The notes under the pieces are model-generated. The model was not told the origin of the DNA. It saw nothing but the letters and a program-made list of their open reading frames with translations, and ran no database searches. From NCBI RefSeq assembly GCF_030704535.1, contig NC_081821.1:4231001-4295000 (forward strand): a DNA stretch of 64,000 nt, written 5' to 3'. The stretch is from Vitis vinifera (lineage: Eukaryota; Streptophyta; Magnoliopsida; Vitales; Vitaceae). Made by a program: the position numbers and the translations under genes. Below, in pieces: positions 22,435 through 33,638 of this stretch (within the stretch, counting starts at the first letter, position 1; every line of letters begins with the position of its first letter).

Positions 22435-24135
22435 TTATTGAAAAGAACAGTAAATAATATCTGAAGCTGCAGTGACCAGTGCCTGATATTCTGCTTCCGT
22501 AGAGGAGCGAGCCACGACCTTTTGCTTCATAGTGCGCCAACTGATAGGATTATTGCCCATAAAAATCATATAAGCCGTGGTAGACTTTCGATCATCAAGA
22601 TCACCACCCCAGTCAGCATCGGAGAAGCCCTTAAGCATTGAGTTTGATTGATGACGCAATAAGAGACTGAAGTGAATGGTCTGTTTGACATAGCACAAGA
22701 GCCATTTAACATGTTGCCAGTGCGTGACCGTCGATTTGTGCATGAACTGAGCAAGACGATTGACTGCGAAATCGAGGTATGGGCGAGTGAGCAAGAGGTA
22801 TTGGAGAGAGCCAATGGTGCGTCTGTATTCAATAGCATCACAGCTAGTTGAACCATCATCAAGCATGAGATTAGCAGACACATACATGGGTGTTTGAACT
22901 TCCTTAGCACCAACCATCTTCAACCTGGTAAGGAGATCATGAACGTAACGATTATGAGAAAGAAACAAACCTTGCTGGACTGGAATAACTTCCACCCCGA
23001 GAAAATAATGCAGATCATTGAATTCCTTTAAGGAAAATCTTTCACCTAAGGACTTGATAACATGTTGTAAAAACTGACTGTTATTGCCGGTGAGGATTAA
23101 ATCATCGTATACCAACACATATAGTAGAATTCCATCTCGATTGAAGATGAATAAGGAGCTATCAGACTTCGAATTAAAGAACCCCAACTCAAGAAGGCCT
23201 GAGCGCAATTCGTTGTACCAGGCTCTGGGTGCCTGCTTAAGACCATAAATGGATTTCTGAAGAGAATAAACATGACGAGGATGGGATTGATCAATGAAGC
23301 CTGCAGGTTGCTGCATAAACACTTGCTCAGTTAACTGACCATGAAGAAACGCGTTATTGAAGTAGATTTGCTTGAGAGGTTAATTGTTTGGCAAGGCCAG
23401 CGAGAGGATAAGCCGAATGGTGGTGGGTTTTATAATGGGACTGAAGGTCTCAGTATAATCGCCACCCAGGTGCTGATTGAACCCTTTAGTGACAAGACGT
23501 GCCTTAAACCGATCTATTGTACCATCTAGATGATGCTTAATTCGAAACATCCATTTACAACCAATTAAATTGGAAACAGAGGACCTAGGAACCAGGTTCC
23601 AAGTGCCATGTCAAACTAAGGCAGTAAATTCATCTTCCATGGCCTTAAGCCACTGGGGGTCCTTGAGGGCCTGAGAGACACAGGTTGGTTCCAATGGTGG
23701 TGCAAGAGGGTGCTTGGTAATAACTGAGAGCTGCTTAGGACATAAAATATTATTCTAAGCCTGAGTGACCATGGGATGAATGCGGGTAAGAGGTGCGGGT
23801 GCTATAGGAAGAGACGACTCGGAGAATGATGGATTACTAGTAGGAGAAGAGGAAGTCATACCTAGTGTAGGAGATGAAGTCAAGGTTTCCATAGCATCAG
23901 GCGCTATAGGTGTGACAGAAATATCATCTGATGGAACCATGCAAACCGGATGAACGGGAGAAGGAGATGAATGAGCAGGACAAGGTGTAGTAGCAACCGT
24001 AGGAGCAGAAGTAGTTGCCTTTGTGAGAGGAAAAATGTTTTCATCAAAAGTGACATGACGAGAGAGATAAAGTTTACCCGTGTGAATGTCCAAACATTGA
24101 AAAACATGTTGAGTCAGGGAATAACCGAGAAAAAC
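22435..24135 (-). pseudogene. Copia RT and RNase H (3' half of the polyprotein)
   Basis: The minus strand encodes C-V-F-L-G-Y-S (integrase C-terminal side), then frameshifted sequence with the W-M-F-R-I-K-H start of RT, then a 295-codon frame (22435-23322) with YGLKQAPRAWY and Y-F-L-G-V-E-V. RNase H follows with S-D-A-D-W-G-G-D and S-S-T-E-A-E-Y. The RT catalytic box normally reads Y-V-D-D; here it reads L-V-Y-D-D-L-I, one codon short, so the polymerase would be inactive even if the frame were open. The last RNase H residues are missing. Confidence 0.85.
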
Positions 24136-25109
24136 ACAAGTGTTGACCCCCATTTGGGGTTCACTTTCTGCAGCTAACTTTGGACAGGTGTCACAATCTC
24201 AAGGAACCACGTGTCACCTCTTAATTGGCTTTCAGTGAATAGGTAGTGGAGTTGAAGGAGCCAATGAATGGTTGACACCTGGGGAAGGATCTTCAGAGAG
24301 GGGTGCGTTTCTGTTGAGGAGCAGCAGGCCAGCTGCAGGAGGAGCGTTTTTGGCTGCAGGGTGGTGGTGCTTTTCAGGGAGGCTTTTTCAGAAAGGTTAG
24401 GAGATTTTTTGGGGGGGAGCTTCAGGGGGATTTCTGGAGCTAGAGGAGGGACTTTTTCTGGCGGGGGCTACTAGTTGAGGAGAGGAGAAACACAGCAGTC
24501 TCCTTGCTCATTTCAGCTGGAGGGAAGCCTTTCAGGTGCGTTTTCTGGACCATATACTTGTTGCAGTAGATTTCCTTGATATTGTTGTGATTGTGTTATA
24601 AATAATTTGTGCCTTGTTCTTCATGAAAAACTGATTTAAGAGTGATCTGATTCCTTTTTATCTCTCCATTGGGTGTCTGAGTCATGTATTTGGGTCCTAT
24701 TTCCACTGATTTTCCCACCAATACATGAGCCTATTGACTCCAATATGAAATAGAGCTCGGGTCGGTGTTTTCTTTGGTTCAGTTGATACTCTGTTTTTGT
24801 GCTTGCATCCTTGCTGTTCATGCTCTGTTCTCGATGGCCATTCATAACCCTCCAAGGAGAAGAGTTTTTGGCTAGCATTGCTTTGATTTCTTTATGGGCA
24901 CAGCTTCTGAGTTTGGGTAGCAGTTTGTTTCGTTTGTTCGTGACATTGCTGGGTTATTTTGCTCAAAAAGATTGGTGACGGCCATATCAGGGCATTAGTG
25001 TTATCTTTTGACTGTTGGTGGTTCAGGGTACATATTTGGGTCTTAGCAAGGGGCAATGTTGCCTACCCATCAGATATGAGATACTGTCACTTCGAGAACA
25101 GGGTTTGGA

Positions 25110-25840
25110 CGTTCAGCTGAGAGTGTTAACAGAGAAGAAGAGGCCTCCTGAGAGTGAGGGGCTTGAGGGAGAGGATAACGGCTCTCACTCTTCATTAGGT
25201 GATTCAGTGCTGGACACTGTGGGTACAGAGATTGAAAAGACAGAGAATGAAACTCCAAAGGAGAAAGCTGGAGCTTCGGAGGACCCTGAGTCCAAGAAAG
25301 TGGAAATGAATGATTGGCTCTTTGGGTTTACGCAACTGTTCAGAACCCATGTTGGTATTGATCCAGATGCTCACTTTGACCTACATGAGCTTGGGATGGA
25401 GCTCTGTTCTGAAGCTCTTGAGGATACAGTGACAAGTGAAGAGGCTCAAAGCCTGTTTGACAAGGCTGCTCCAAAATTCCAGGAGGTAGTTGCATTGGCT
25501 TTCTTCAATTGGGGGAATGTTCATATGTGTGCAGCAAGGAAACGCATTCCTTTGGATGAATCTGCTGCAAAAGATGTGATGGCAACCCAACTTCAAGTGG
25601 CTTATGACTGGGTCAGAGAAAAATGTTCTTTTGCCAAAGAGTAGTATGAGGAGGCCTTTTTTGTTCAATCCTGACTTTTATGAGGGGTTGCTGACCTTGG
25701 GGCAACAACAATTTGAAATGGCAAAACTTCATTGGTCATTTGCTTTGGCTAGGAAATTAGACCTCTCAGGCTGGGATGCTACAGAAACGATTAAGCTTTT
25801 TGATAGTGCTGAGGAGAAGATGAAAGCTGAGACTGAGGTA
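25110..25840 (+). pseudogene. TPR/PB1 protein (PHOX/CLMP1-like) fragment
   Basis: The plus strand reads W-L-F-G-F-T-Q-L-F-R-T-H-V-G-I-D-P-D-A-H, L-H-E-L-G-M-E-L-C-S-E-A-L-E, A-F-F-N-W-G-N-V-H-M-C-A-A-R-K-R and, after a TAG at 25642 and frame change, F-Y-E-G-L-L-T-L-G-Q-Q-Q-F-E-M-A-K-L-H-W. This is the TPR-like region downstream of the PB1 domain in plant PHOX/CLMP1 proteins. About 240 of the usual 700-plus residues remain, and the N-terminal TPRs and PB1 domain are absent. Exons appear joined without introns, so capture may have gone through RNA. Not a working gene. Confidence 0.75.
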
Positions 25841-26113
25841 CAAAGTCCATCTTTCCAAGGGTACAGTTTTGCAGAAGAGGGGAAAGTACTTGAAGATGGG
25901 GTATTCAAATGGTCACTAATTGAATTGAAAACTAGGCTAAATACTTTCATGAAGCTAGTTGCTTCAGAGGGGTAGTATGTGCAGTCTATTGAGATAATTG
26001 GAAGAAGAGGTCCCGCTCCAGGATTTGGACTTGGTTGGGGTGCCCATGGTGGAAGACGTGGGAGATTCTTAGCTAAAGAACCTGATGAATTTGTGAGATT
26101 GTTACAGCCATGA
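25841..26113 (+). pseudogene. RPAP1/MINIYO-like fragment
   Basis: The plus strand reads S-F-Q-G-Y-S-F-A-E-E-G-K-V-L-E, then L-K-T-R-L-N-T-F-M-K-L-V-A-S-E, a TAG, then S-I-E-I-I-G-R-R-G-P-A-P-G-F-G-L-G-W-G-A-H-G-G. This matches, from memory, the conserved G-R-G-G-P-A-P-G-V-G-L-G-W-G-A-S-G-G region of plant RPAP1 homologues (RNA polymerase II-associated, MINIYO). It abuts the PHOX-like piece with no spacer, so two genes' fragments are fused. The fragment contains a stop and changes. Confidence 0.6.
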
Positions 26114-26415
26114 GTAGATGACGTCTTCCTCATCCTTGCATGGCTATATATGGCCTTCACAAAACCCATACACGTCACCATGCCTCATATCATTTTTTTC
26201 ATTCCATCACTTAATACCCACTCACCCGTTTCTCTCACTACCACTACCCTTCATTGCTCGTCCCCACCAATGGCAACCCCTACTCTTCTCGCTCATATAT
26301 TACACCCACTGCCAGTAGCTCGCTTCATCACCATACCTACTCTTTCCATTCTTCCTAAATCTATTAAACCCTCTCATCTCACCACCCTCCATCATCCGTT
26401 CCATCAATAACCCCC
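26114..26415. other. Pyrimidine-rich spacer of unknown origin
   Basis: A C/T-rich stretch with open plus frames (for example 26150-26410, 86 codons, Ser/Thr/Pro/His-rich). I do not recognise it. It may be a captured leader or transit-peptide region. Confidence 0.35.
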
Positions 26416-26422
26416 TGAAGAC

Positions 26423-26590
26423 CAAGAATACTTTGCAACCTTTGCGCTTGAGACAGATATTTAATGGTGTCTTCCTGAAGGTGAACAAGGTAACAACGAA
26501 TATGCTGCACAAGGTGGAGCCTCAGGTGACACGCGGGTATCCCAATTTAAAGTGTCAAGGAATTGATTTGCAAGACGGGGTGCCTTCCCG
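26423..26590 (+). pseudogene. Ribosomal protein L7 (uL30) fragment
   Basis: The plus strand reads [16 protein letters not shown], then [18 protein letters not shown] and, one frame over, S-V-K-E-L-I. This is the central part of eukaryotic 60S protein L7. About 55 residues survive, with at least one frameshift. It is a captured fragment. Confidence 0.8.
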
Positions 26591-28480
26591 TTACAGCGAA
26601 ACGCTTGGCTTGCGTCATCGGCACCACGACACAATCATAAGGCATAAGTACTGTTTGCATTGGAGCGAGTATACCCTCCATAATTGGTACTCTTGGAAGT
26701 ACGTCGACAGGATGAAGCTGATATACTATCTGTTTTATTTGATAATGGATGAAATCATGGTGACTTTGTGGTCTACATCATCAAGAAGTTCTCTCAAGAG
26801 ATATAGCCGTCATGAAACAGTCTACCAGATATGAATGGGAATGGCTCTCTTCATCACTCTCAAACTGCAGAAGGTGTCAGAAATGGTAATTCCAGGCAAG
26901 GACAACATCTCAAAGTTGAGGGAAGCTCTAAATTACTCATTGGATTTCATCAGCAGCCGCATCAAGGCCACAGGGTGTTGACGATTCATACATGGCCTCC
27001 CTGTAAGGCTTGAAAACGTTTGGTGCACTCTTTAGATCTATGCTCCTCAGAGATTATGTAGCCACGCAATCAAGCGAAGAGAGTTCTGAAATCTCTGGAC
27101 CTGATTCTGAAGTTGTGGTTGATAAAAAAACAGAACCGGTAACCAAGGCTCAAAATCAGAAGTTAAAGTTCCCAGTGGTAGTAGATGGCAATGATGGTAA
27201 AAGTCCTGGGCTTCATGCAAGGGCCACTCTTATTACTCGTCTTGTAAATATCTAGCACTGGGGATTTTATCGAGTTACCTGATCATGGAGTTTCTTCTGG
27301 AAATATAGAGATGCTGTGGAGGGGAGAAGTGATCATGTCGCGGATGGGATAAAGGTTGATATATGGAGCCAAATATTGCCTTCACAGGGTCGTGAAACGC
27401 CCTTGGAATTATTACTTACAGGTGGGTCGCTGAGTGATTGTGCTGAACATAATGAGTGCAAGGCTGACATGAGATGCTAGATGGGATGGCGTCATGGAGA
27501 TATGGAGGCTGATGCGGACCAGAGAGTTGAAAAAGCCTGCTGAATGCAGCTGGAGTACTGAGGGCTGCCAGTAAAACTATACCGAGGGGTGTAGGACTGG
27601 ATACTGCTTTGAGTCTAAGGACTTCTGCAGAGGAAAGAATTAAAGCAGTGACAAGAGATTTAATATCTAAAACAGGAGGTTTTACTAATTTGGTTAATGA
27701 TCCAGAAGTTGGTTTTCTCCTACAGTGTGTTTCATTAGCTTTGGTTCGAGGTGATCCAGTTTCTTGTCGAGCCTCTCTTCTCACATGCCTTGCTTCAGCA
27801 TTGTTGACTGAAACCTTTCCCTTACAAAAGTCCTATACAAAAATTCTCAATCACCCACATGATAATTTGGCGCGGAAATGGCAGTTATGGCAGTGTACCC
27901 AGATGGTTTCACTACTCTCAAGCATAATGCTCTGAGATGTGAATTAAATGAAGAATCAACTCCAAGTCCGTGTTTTCGCTGAGAAAGCAGCATCTTCTCC
28001 TCCCATCCAAGCAGTGTTTTCTCCTCTCATGAGTTGAACTGTATGTTTAGGCTCTAAGAAAAATGGGATCCAGTCTTGCTATATTTGAATTTGGATTTTA
28101 GAATATGTGGACCAGTGAACAGTGGCCTGGACAAGTTAGCTATGGTGAAGGAACACAGTGATCCTGCAGAAGTAGATTCATATGACAGGGGTGATGCAGA
28201 TTGAGATGGTCAATATTCAAGTGGGAGGAAATTGAGGTTTGAAAATAAGGAAATGCATGTTAAAGCAAGAGAAAGGAAAACATTAGGGAGTAGCATGGAA
28301 CCTTTTAGGCATGGATTTGGGCACTATGGTTGGATACCTTCAGATGTCGCTTTAGTCAGTTCTGTGCTTAGCAAAGTGGCTTCAACAAGCTCATGGAATG
28401 CTGCCAACACCTTCTTTGCCCCTAATCTCCGTGGTTGTCATTCCTCACCTCCTTCCACTTATGCATGGACTTGATGGCCA
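26591..28480 (+). other. Unidentified coding-like pieces in the nested element
   Basis: There are several open plus-strand stretches with protein-like composition: about 27010-27255 (81 codons) and 27540-27830, which reads V-L-R-A-A-S-K-T-I-P-R-G-V-G and then V-G-F-L-L-Q-C-V-S-L-A-L-V-R-G-D. I cannot assign families. They are probably further captured exons. Confidence 0.35.
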
Positions 28481-29376
28481 CCTTAGCATGGCCACCTTCT
28501 GAGCCACGTGCCATCCTCCAAAATTCTTTCCCTTTGATTTCAAAAAATAAATTCCTAACCCGTTTTCAAATAATTTTCCAACTTTTGGTTTTTAAATGAC
28601 TCCAAGTCATCAAATTTTCCTTCCCTAGAATTTTTAGATACCAACATCCCATTTTCAATAGAATGTGGTCGCCATCTTCCTTCCGGCAAGCCACTTTCGA
28701 ATTTTCTTTGATTTTCTAAAATGTTTTAAAATAAGCAAGAATCAAATTTCATAATTCCGAATAATGGAATGTATGAAATTAATTCATGCAAAAATAAACG
28801 GGCTTTGGTGGGGGGCCCAACATCATCGGATATTTCTTTAAAAATAAATTTGATTGAATTGTGACATCATATGATTATTATTTTGTTTAGTGACATGTGA
28901 GCTATGTTTATACTCTTTATTGTACACTGACCCTATTTTTGTGATAGCGCATTGATCGTTTGATGCCAAGGTACACCCTGCTCTCACTTTGGTCATTCAT
29001 CATTGAGTGTTCTGATTCTCATACGTGCATAATCATTCTAGGTATTCATTGATTTACATATCTATTGTCATGTCAGCTTCATTTTATTAGTAGAGACCCG
29101 ACTTTAGGGACTTAGAGGGGTGCTATGGTCTTTACCGTACCTTCCCGATAAGTAACCTGACCCTCGAACCCAATCCGGTTTTTCACAGACCACCTTTTCC
29201 AAAATAAGGAGTCACACTTAGGGTTTTTCTTTCTTATTTTGTTTACCCTTTAAAAAAAAAAAAAAATAAGTGGTGATTCCAAGTCATTTTTGAATAAATA
29301 AAATCATTTTAAAATAAAAATCGAGCTCGCCATCGAGTGGGAAACGCATGAGCCGAAATATGGGGTCCACAACAAG

Positions 29377-31422
29377 GTTGGGACTTGAGTTGAAATTTAT
29401 TAGCACAATAAGGAACTAGCCAAGGGTAGCATTGACAGCCAAATGTGCGCAACTTATGATGGTCGGGAACCCGTCCAAATAACACTTCAAATGGACTTTG
29501 ACGCAAGTGTAAAAGAGTAGGAAGACAATTAATAAGATAAACTGTCATGGCCAAAGCATATGTCCAATAAGTAGAAGGAGCTGAGGCATGATGTAAAAGG
29601 GTCATACCCATTTCGACGATATGTTGATGGCGACGTTCAATAGTGCCATTTTGTTGGGGAGTATGCGAGGTAGTGGTAAAATGACTAATGCCATGTGCAG
29701 CCAGAAGAGGTCTACGTTTGATAAATTCACCACCGTTGTCGAAATAAATTTTTTTAATTTTTTCTGAGAATTGATTTTCAACCATAACGGTAAATTGAAC
29801 AAAAATAGAGGATACATCCGATTTATTACGCATATGATAGAACCGACAGTACTTAGTGAAATGATCAACAAGAAGTACATAATATTGGTAGCCATCAACA
29901 GAAGGAACCGGGGATAGTCCCTAAACATTGGCATATAAATATTCAAGAGGAGCATGGCTCGTAAGGGAAGCGACACTAAAAGGCAATTTATGCGACTTAT
30001 TGCAATGACACGAAATACATGACAATAAGGACTTAAAGGAGGACATAGGTAAGTTATAACTACGAAGACGAGATAAAATTTTTGGAGCAGGGTGACACAA
30101 TCGATGATGCCTACAATCAAACAAAGCACGGATTCCAACCAAGGTGACAACATGAGCTTAAAGTGAGGATAAACACCACCTTCACACCTACCGCGCATGA
30201 GCACTGCTCCCATTATCCGATCATTCACAAGGTAAAAATAGGGGTGAAATTCAACAATAACATTGTTATCATGAGTAAACTTATGAACGAAGATCAAAGT
30301 TTTGTGAATAAGAGGCACATGTTGGGTTTCTTTTAAAGTAAGAGAATGGGAAGATGAGGAAATAGTTGTGGAACCGATGTTAGCAGCTTGCAAACCTGTA
30401 CCATTTCCAAGAACAACCTCATCTTGTCCATCATATTCAAAATGAATGAAGAGATTAGCCAAATCAAACGTAATATTATGAGAAGTAGCGGAATCAAGAA
30501 GCCATTTGCCATTTGATGGAGCCGAAGAAGTAGTGCAATTGGCAGGAGGTCGAGAGTGTAGTTTGGCACAATTCTTTGCAGTGTGACTGGGGTGATCATA
30601 GATTTGGCACACAACAGAGGACTTCTTTGAAGGAGTTTTGTTGGAGGAATTTTGTTTGGAATGGTTCTTGTTATTTTTGAACCGAGGATTCAATGACTTC
30701 TGTTGGGAGGAATTGGTAGTGACAACCAGGGTCGAAGAATTTCCATCCATGCGTTTGAGGTAGTGTTCATGACCAATTAACAAGTCATGCAACTTTGCAA
30801 AAGACAAGGCAGTTTCTCTCATGCGTATGGGAGCCACCATATCTTGAAACTCAGAACCAAGGCCATTAAGCGCATATAATGTCAAATCATCATCTGAAAC
30901 GGGCGCATCAATCAATGAGAGTTCATCAACAATTACCTTAACTGCATGAAAGAACTCAGACACCGTGCGAGAACCCTGTTGAATAAGGGTGAGATCTTCC
31001 TGCAACTGCACAATTTGGGCCCGAGATTTGATAGCAAATAAGCGGGTGAGATGTTGCTAGACATCATGACTTGTAGTGGTCATAGCAATAAGGGGCATAA
31101 TTGCTTCAGAAACGGAAGCAAATATAACATTCAACAATAACTAGTCCTATCGGTACTAGTGCGCATAGAGTGTGATAGCAAAGGCAGAGGCAGAAGAATC
31201 TGCAGCAAGTTTAGGAGGACACCTAAGGGTGCTGTCCAAATATTTTATCTAATCATATCCAATGAGGATGGTGAGAAAAGTTGCACACCAGGAAGGATAA
31301 TTTGAGGATGTGAGTTTGTAGGGCAATTGATTGGAAGTGTTGATAGTAACGAGAGGAAGGGGAGACGCAGAGTTGGAGCCAGTGGGCTCTGGAGGAGGAG
31401 TAAAGTCAACACTTAACGACAT
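29377..31422 (-). pseudogene. Copia gag, protease and integrase (5' half of the polyprotein)
   Basis: An ATG at 31422 opens M-S-L-S-V-D-F-T-P-P-P. After frameshifts a 469-codon frame (29602-31011) carries a UBN2-like gag. Its zinc knuckle reads CQIYDHPSHTAKNC, with the second Cys replaced by Tyr. The protease motif reads W-L-L-D-S-A-T-S-H where D-S-G-A is expected. Integrase follows in another frame (29309-29833) with F-D-N-G-G-E-F and T-P-Q-Q-N-G-T-I-E-R-R. The integrase frame runs to K-S-Q-P, where the nested element interrupts it. All enzymatic parts are degenerate. Confidence 0.8.
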
Positions 31423-31482
31423 GGAGTTGGAAGATGTTTCTGATATCGTGGGAGAAGAATACTCTTATACCATATAAGGATT

Positions 31483-31640
31483 ACACAAGTAATTTGGTAA
31501 AAATCTTCAATAATGTTTTGCATTACAACATCTCTTTATCTAATACAAGATTACGGCTATTTAAAGAATATATAACCATAAATAGGGCTACAGCTATTTA
31601 AGGAATATATAACCAAAAAAACAAAGTTGATATATAAAGA
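31483..31640 (-). repeat. Putative 5' LTR remnant of the copia element
   Basis: The sequence upstream of the primer-binding-site-like TGGTATAAGAG contains copia-LTR-like TTGTATTAGATAAAGAGATG and two copies of an ATATATTCYTTAAATAGC unit. The LTR start was not located and no 3' partner was found. Confidence 0.45.
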
Positions 31641-31752
31641 TATTGATAGAAAGAAAATCATAGATGAACGTGATTATGTGGATTCCAAATCACGGATGAG
31701 CGTGATTTATGTGGCCGGATTCCCTTAGATCGCTCACACCCCAATCATTTGG

Positions 31753-31754
<2 letters not shown>

Positions 31755-31802
<48 letters not shown>
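31755..31802. repeat. (AT)n microsatellite
   Basis: About 23 uninterrupted AT dinucleotides. Other AT or GT runs lie at about 32557-32589, 32916-32939 and 45653-45670. Confidence 0.95.
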
Positions 31803-31805
<3 letters not shown>

Positions 31806-31810
31806 AGCTT

Positions 31811-31955
31811 GATGAGACTATAACAGTTGGAACACACTTCTTGATGGGCCATACTTCTTGGCTAAGCGACCAAGGCTGGGGTGAGGAAGGTTTCCGAACA
31901 CGTGGATGCTAACAATAATGGTAAACCCTGGGGACTGGTTGGTAGTTTACAACTT
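31811..31955 (-). pseudogene. P450 exon 1 relic
   Basis: The sequence matches the N-terminal part of the neighbouring P450s (compare 35065-35210): an S-S-x-x-V-P-T-like segment, the Y-x-P-I-M-like region, then the P-P-G-P-W-G-L-P region. Frame is lost and the rest of the gene is absent. Confidence 0.7.
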
Positions 31956-31959
31956 TACG

Positions 31960-32290
31960 GTGGCAAAAAGAGTCATCTGTGGTCGTGGGAACTGAAAGCT
32001 CGGGAAAGAATTATCATGGCTGCACCAACCACAAAGTTTGAAAAAATATTGCCACCGGTTTCACATTATAGATTAAGACTATATACCACTGTTGCCTTTT
32101 TAAGCAGACAGCGAAAGGCCCCATCTTCGCAAAGTCATGACAAGTTGCTGTTGTGGGTCTCAATCCTATGATGTAATTACTTTGAATTATACATATTGCT
32201 TGAAGTCATACCAAGGCCATGTATTGTGCGGTGGAAATGCAAATTGGAATTTAGGGGCAGAATTATCATCCCTGCACCCATTAAAATAGT
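31960..32290. repeat. Duplicated P450 5'-flank, partly in two copies
   Basis: Bases about 31990-32160 match the 5' flank of the gene at 33639-35305 (compare 35430-35570; shared ACTATATACC and CTTCGCAAAGTC). A second, shorter match to the same flank (CCAAGGCCATGTATTGTGCGG) follows at about 32210-32280. Together with the exon relic just to the left it marks an older tandem P450 copy. Confidence 0.6.
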
Positions 32291-33638
32291 TTTTAGAAGT
32301 AACAAAACTATTTTGCAACTTAAAAGATACATTTGAAAAAATTTCTATTCATTAAAATAGTTTTTTGAATATTTATTTAGAAAAGATTTGAAATGTTTTC
32401 ACATTATATTTTTGAAAACTTTTATATTCTACACAAATGTACGTTACAATACTTTCACTAAGAATGAGAATAATAAAGACTTTTCCTATTAAATTGTGGA
32501 AGAAATAATAAATTATTTCTTTTTTTAGAAAATAGAAAATAAACAAAAGTGATTATATATATATATATATGTGTGTATGTGTGTGTGTTAAAAAATGCTA
32601 TCATTTTAATGGTTAGTCATAAACAATCCAAAAAAAAAGCAATTCATTATTTTCATTTTTAATTCATTATTATTATTTTTTTAAAGAATATTTTGTATGA
32701 TTTAAAAGTATGTCTATATAATTAAGAAGAATCCATACATAGATATCCTAAGTATAAGATAAAACTTGATGAAAGAAATTAAAAAAATATATATATATAT
32801 TTTTCTATTATTTTTTATGTTATTTCCATTCTACATATAAAAAATAAATTTTTATTTCAATTTTGTTTTCTACGTGCATAAAAACTAAAATTTTATGTTA
32901 AAAAATAATTATAAATATATATATATATATATATATATACTTAAAATTAATCTAAAAATAAATTATATTTTCAGAAGTGAATTTGACAATTTAATCATTT
33001 TCTAGTTATCACAACATTAATTAAATAATAATTCACAATATCAACTTTCAAACCTTAGGCAAGAGCAAAATGACATCATTTGTTGGAAAAAAAATGGAAT
33101 TAACCCTAATCCATCAACTGATCTAGTGTGAGAAAAGCTATTACACAATTCAAAAAACATGCAGAGATAAACATAGAGAAAATTATTATTCACATTCAGA
33201 GAGACACCATTCTACCTTTGTCATAAAACTTGAAGAGAGAGGGAGCAATCAATGCATGCCTTCATCTTTTTCATTCTTATCATAGCTTGTCTCCCCATCT
33301 TCTTCCTAGTGATCCTTTGAGTGTTAATTTTTTCTTTTTCTAAAATTTTGGGTTTCCATCTTCTCTAGAAGAACAAACACTCAGACCCCCTAAAGAAATA
33401 TGATCACAGAGATTTTTAGGTCAGGAAATATGAAGGTGAGATGAAGACATGGATAGATTGATGTAATAACTAGGAGCTGAGAATAGCATCTGAACATATA
33501 TCCACCTTCTAGATGAATATTGTAAGTAAAATATAAATATAAAATGCATGCAGTGTATAAGATGAAAATGTAATTCTATTAATTTATTGTGCGATTACAT
33601 GCCCATAGTACTATAAGATACAGAATATTATATAAATT
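32291..33638. other. AT-rich intergenic stretch with microsatellites
   Basis: I see no gene. It has AT and GT runs, and a poly(A) signal AATAAA on the minus strand at 33583-33588 that suits the P450 gene ending at 33639. Confidence 0.55.

Larger units (their letters stand above)
24141..29371 (+). mobile_element. Gene-fragment-carrying element nested in the copia element
   Basis: Boundaries are exact. The element starts TGTTGACCCCC at 24141 and ends GGGGTCCACA at 29371. The target duplication ACAAG lies at 24136-24140 and 29372-29376, and its removal rejoins the copia frame (K-S-Q-P to C-V-F-L-G-Y-S). Ends are TG..CA with about 10 bases of imperfect inverted similarity. The 3' 640 bases match those of the element at 8871-13097, so they are one family. 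The interior holds pieces of at least three host genes (TPR/PB1 protein, RPAP1-like protein, ribosomal protein L7) plus unidentified coding-like DNA. No transposition protein is encoded. A 5-bp target and TG..CA ends suggest a non-autonomous LTR-retrotransposon relative, but I found no paired LTRs. Confidence 0.85.
22435..31480 (-). mobile_element. Decayed Ty1/copia retrotransposon, split by a nested element
   Basis: On the minus strand the order is a putative 5' LTR remnant (31483-31640), a primer-binding-site-like TGGTATAAGAG (about 31463-31473), gag, protease, integrase, RT and RNase H, the copia order. A 5.2-kb element (24141-29371) sits in the linker between integrase and RT. Removing it restores a continuous copia frame across the ACAAG site. 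There are many stops and frameshifts, and the 3' end stops inside RNase H at 22435 with no 3' LTR recognised, so it is an immobile relic. Confidence 0.85.

Noticed and set aside
24141..29371. Helitron capture
   Set aside because: Helitrons insert between A and T without target duplication and end in CTRR after a hairpin; here there is a clear 5-bp duplication and TG..CA ends.
24141..29371. Pack-MULE
   Set aside because: MULEs make 9-11-bp target duplications and usually have long terminal inverted repeats; only about 10 bases of inverted similarity and a 5-bp duplication are seen.
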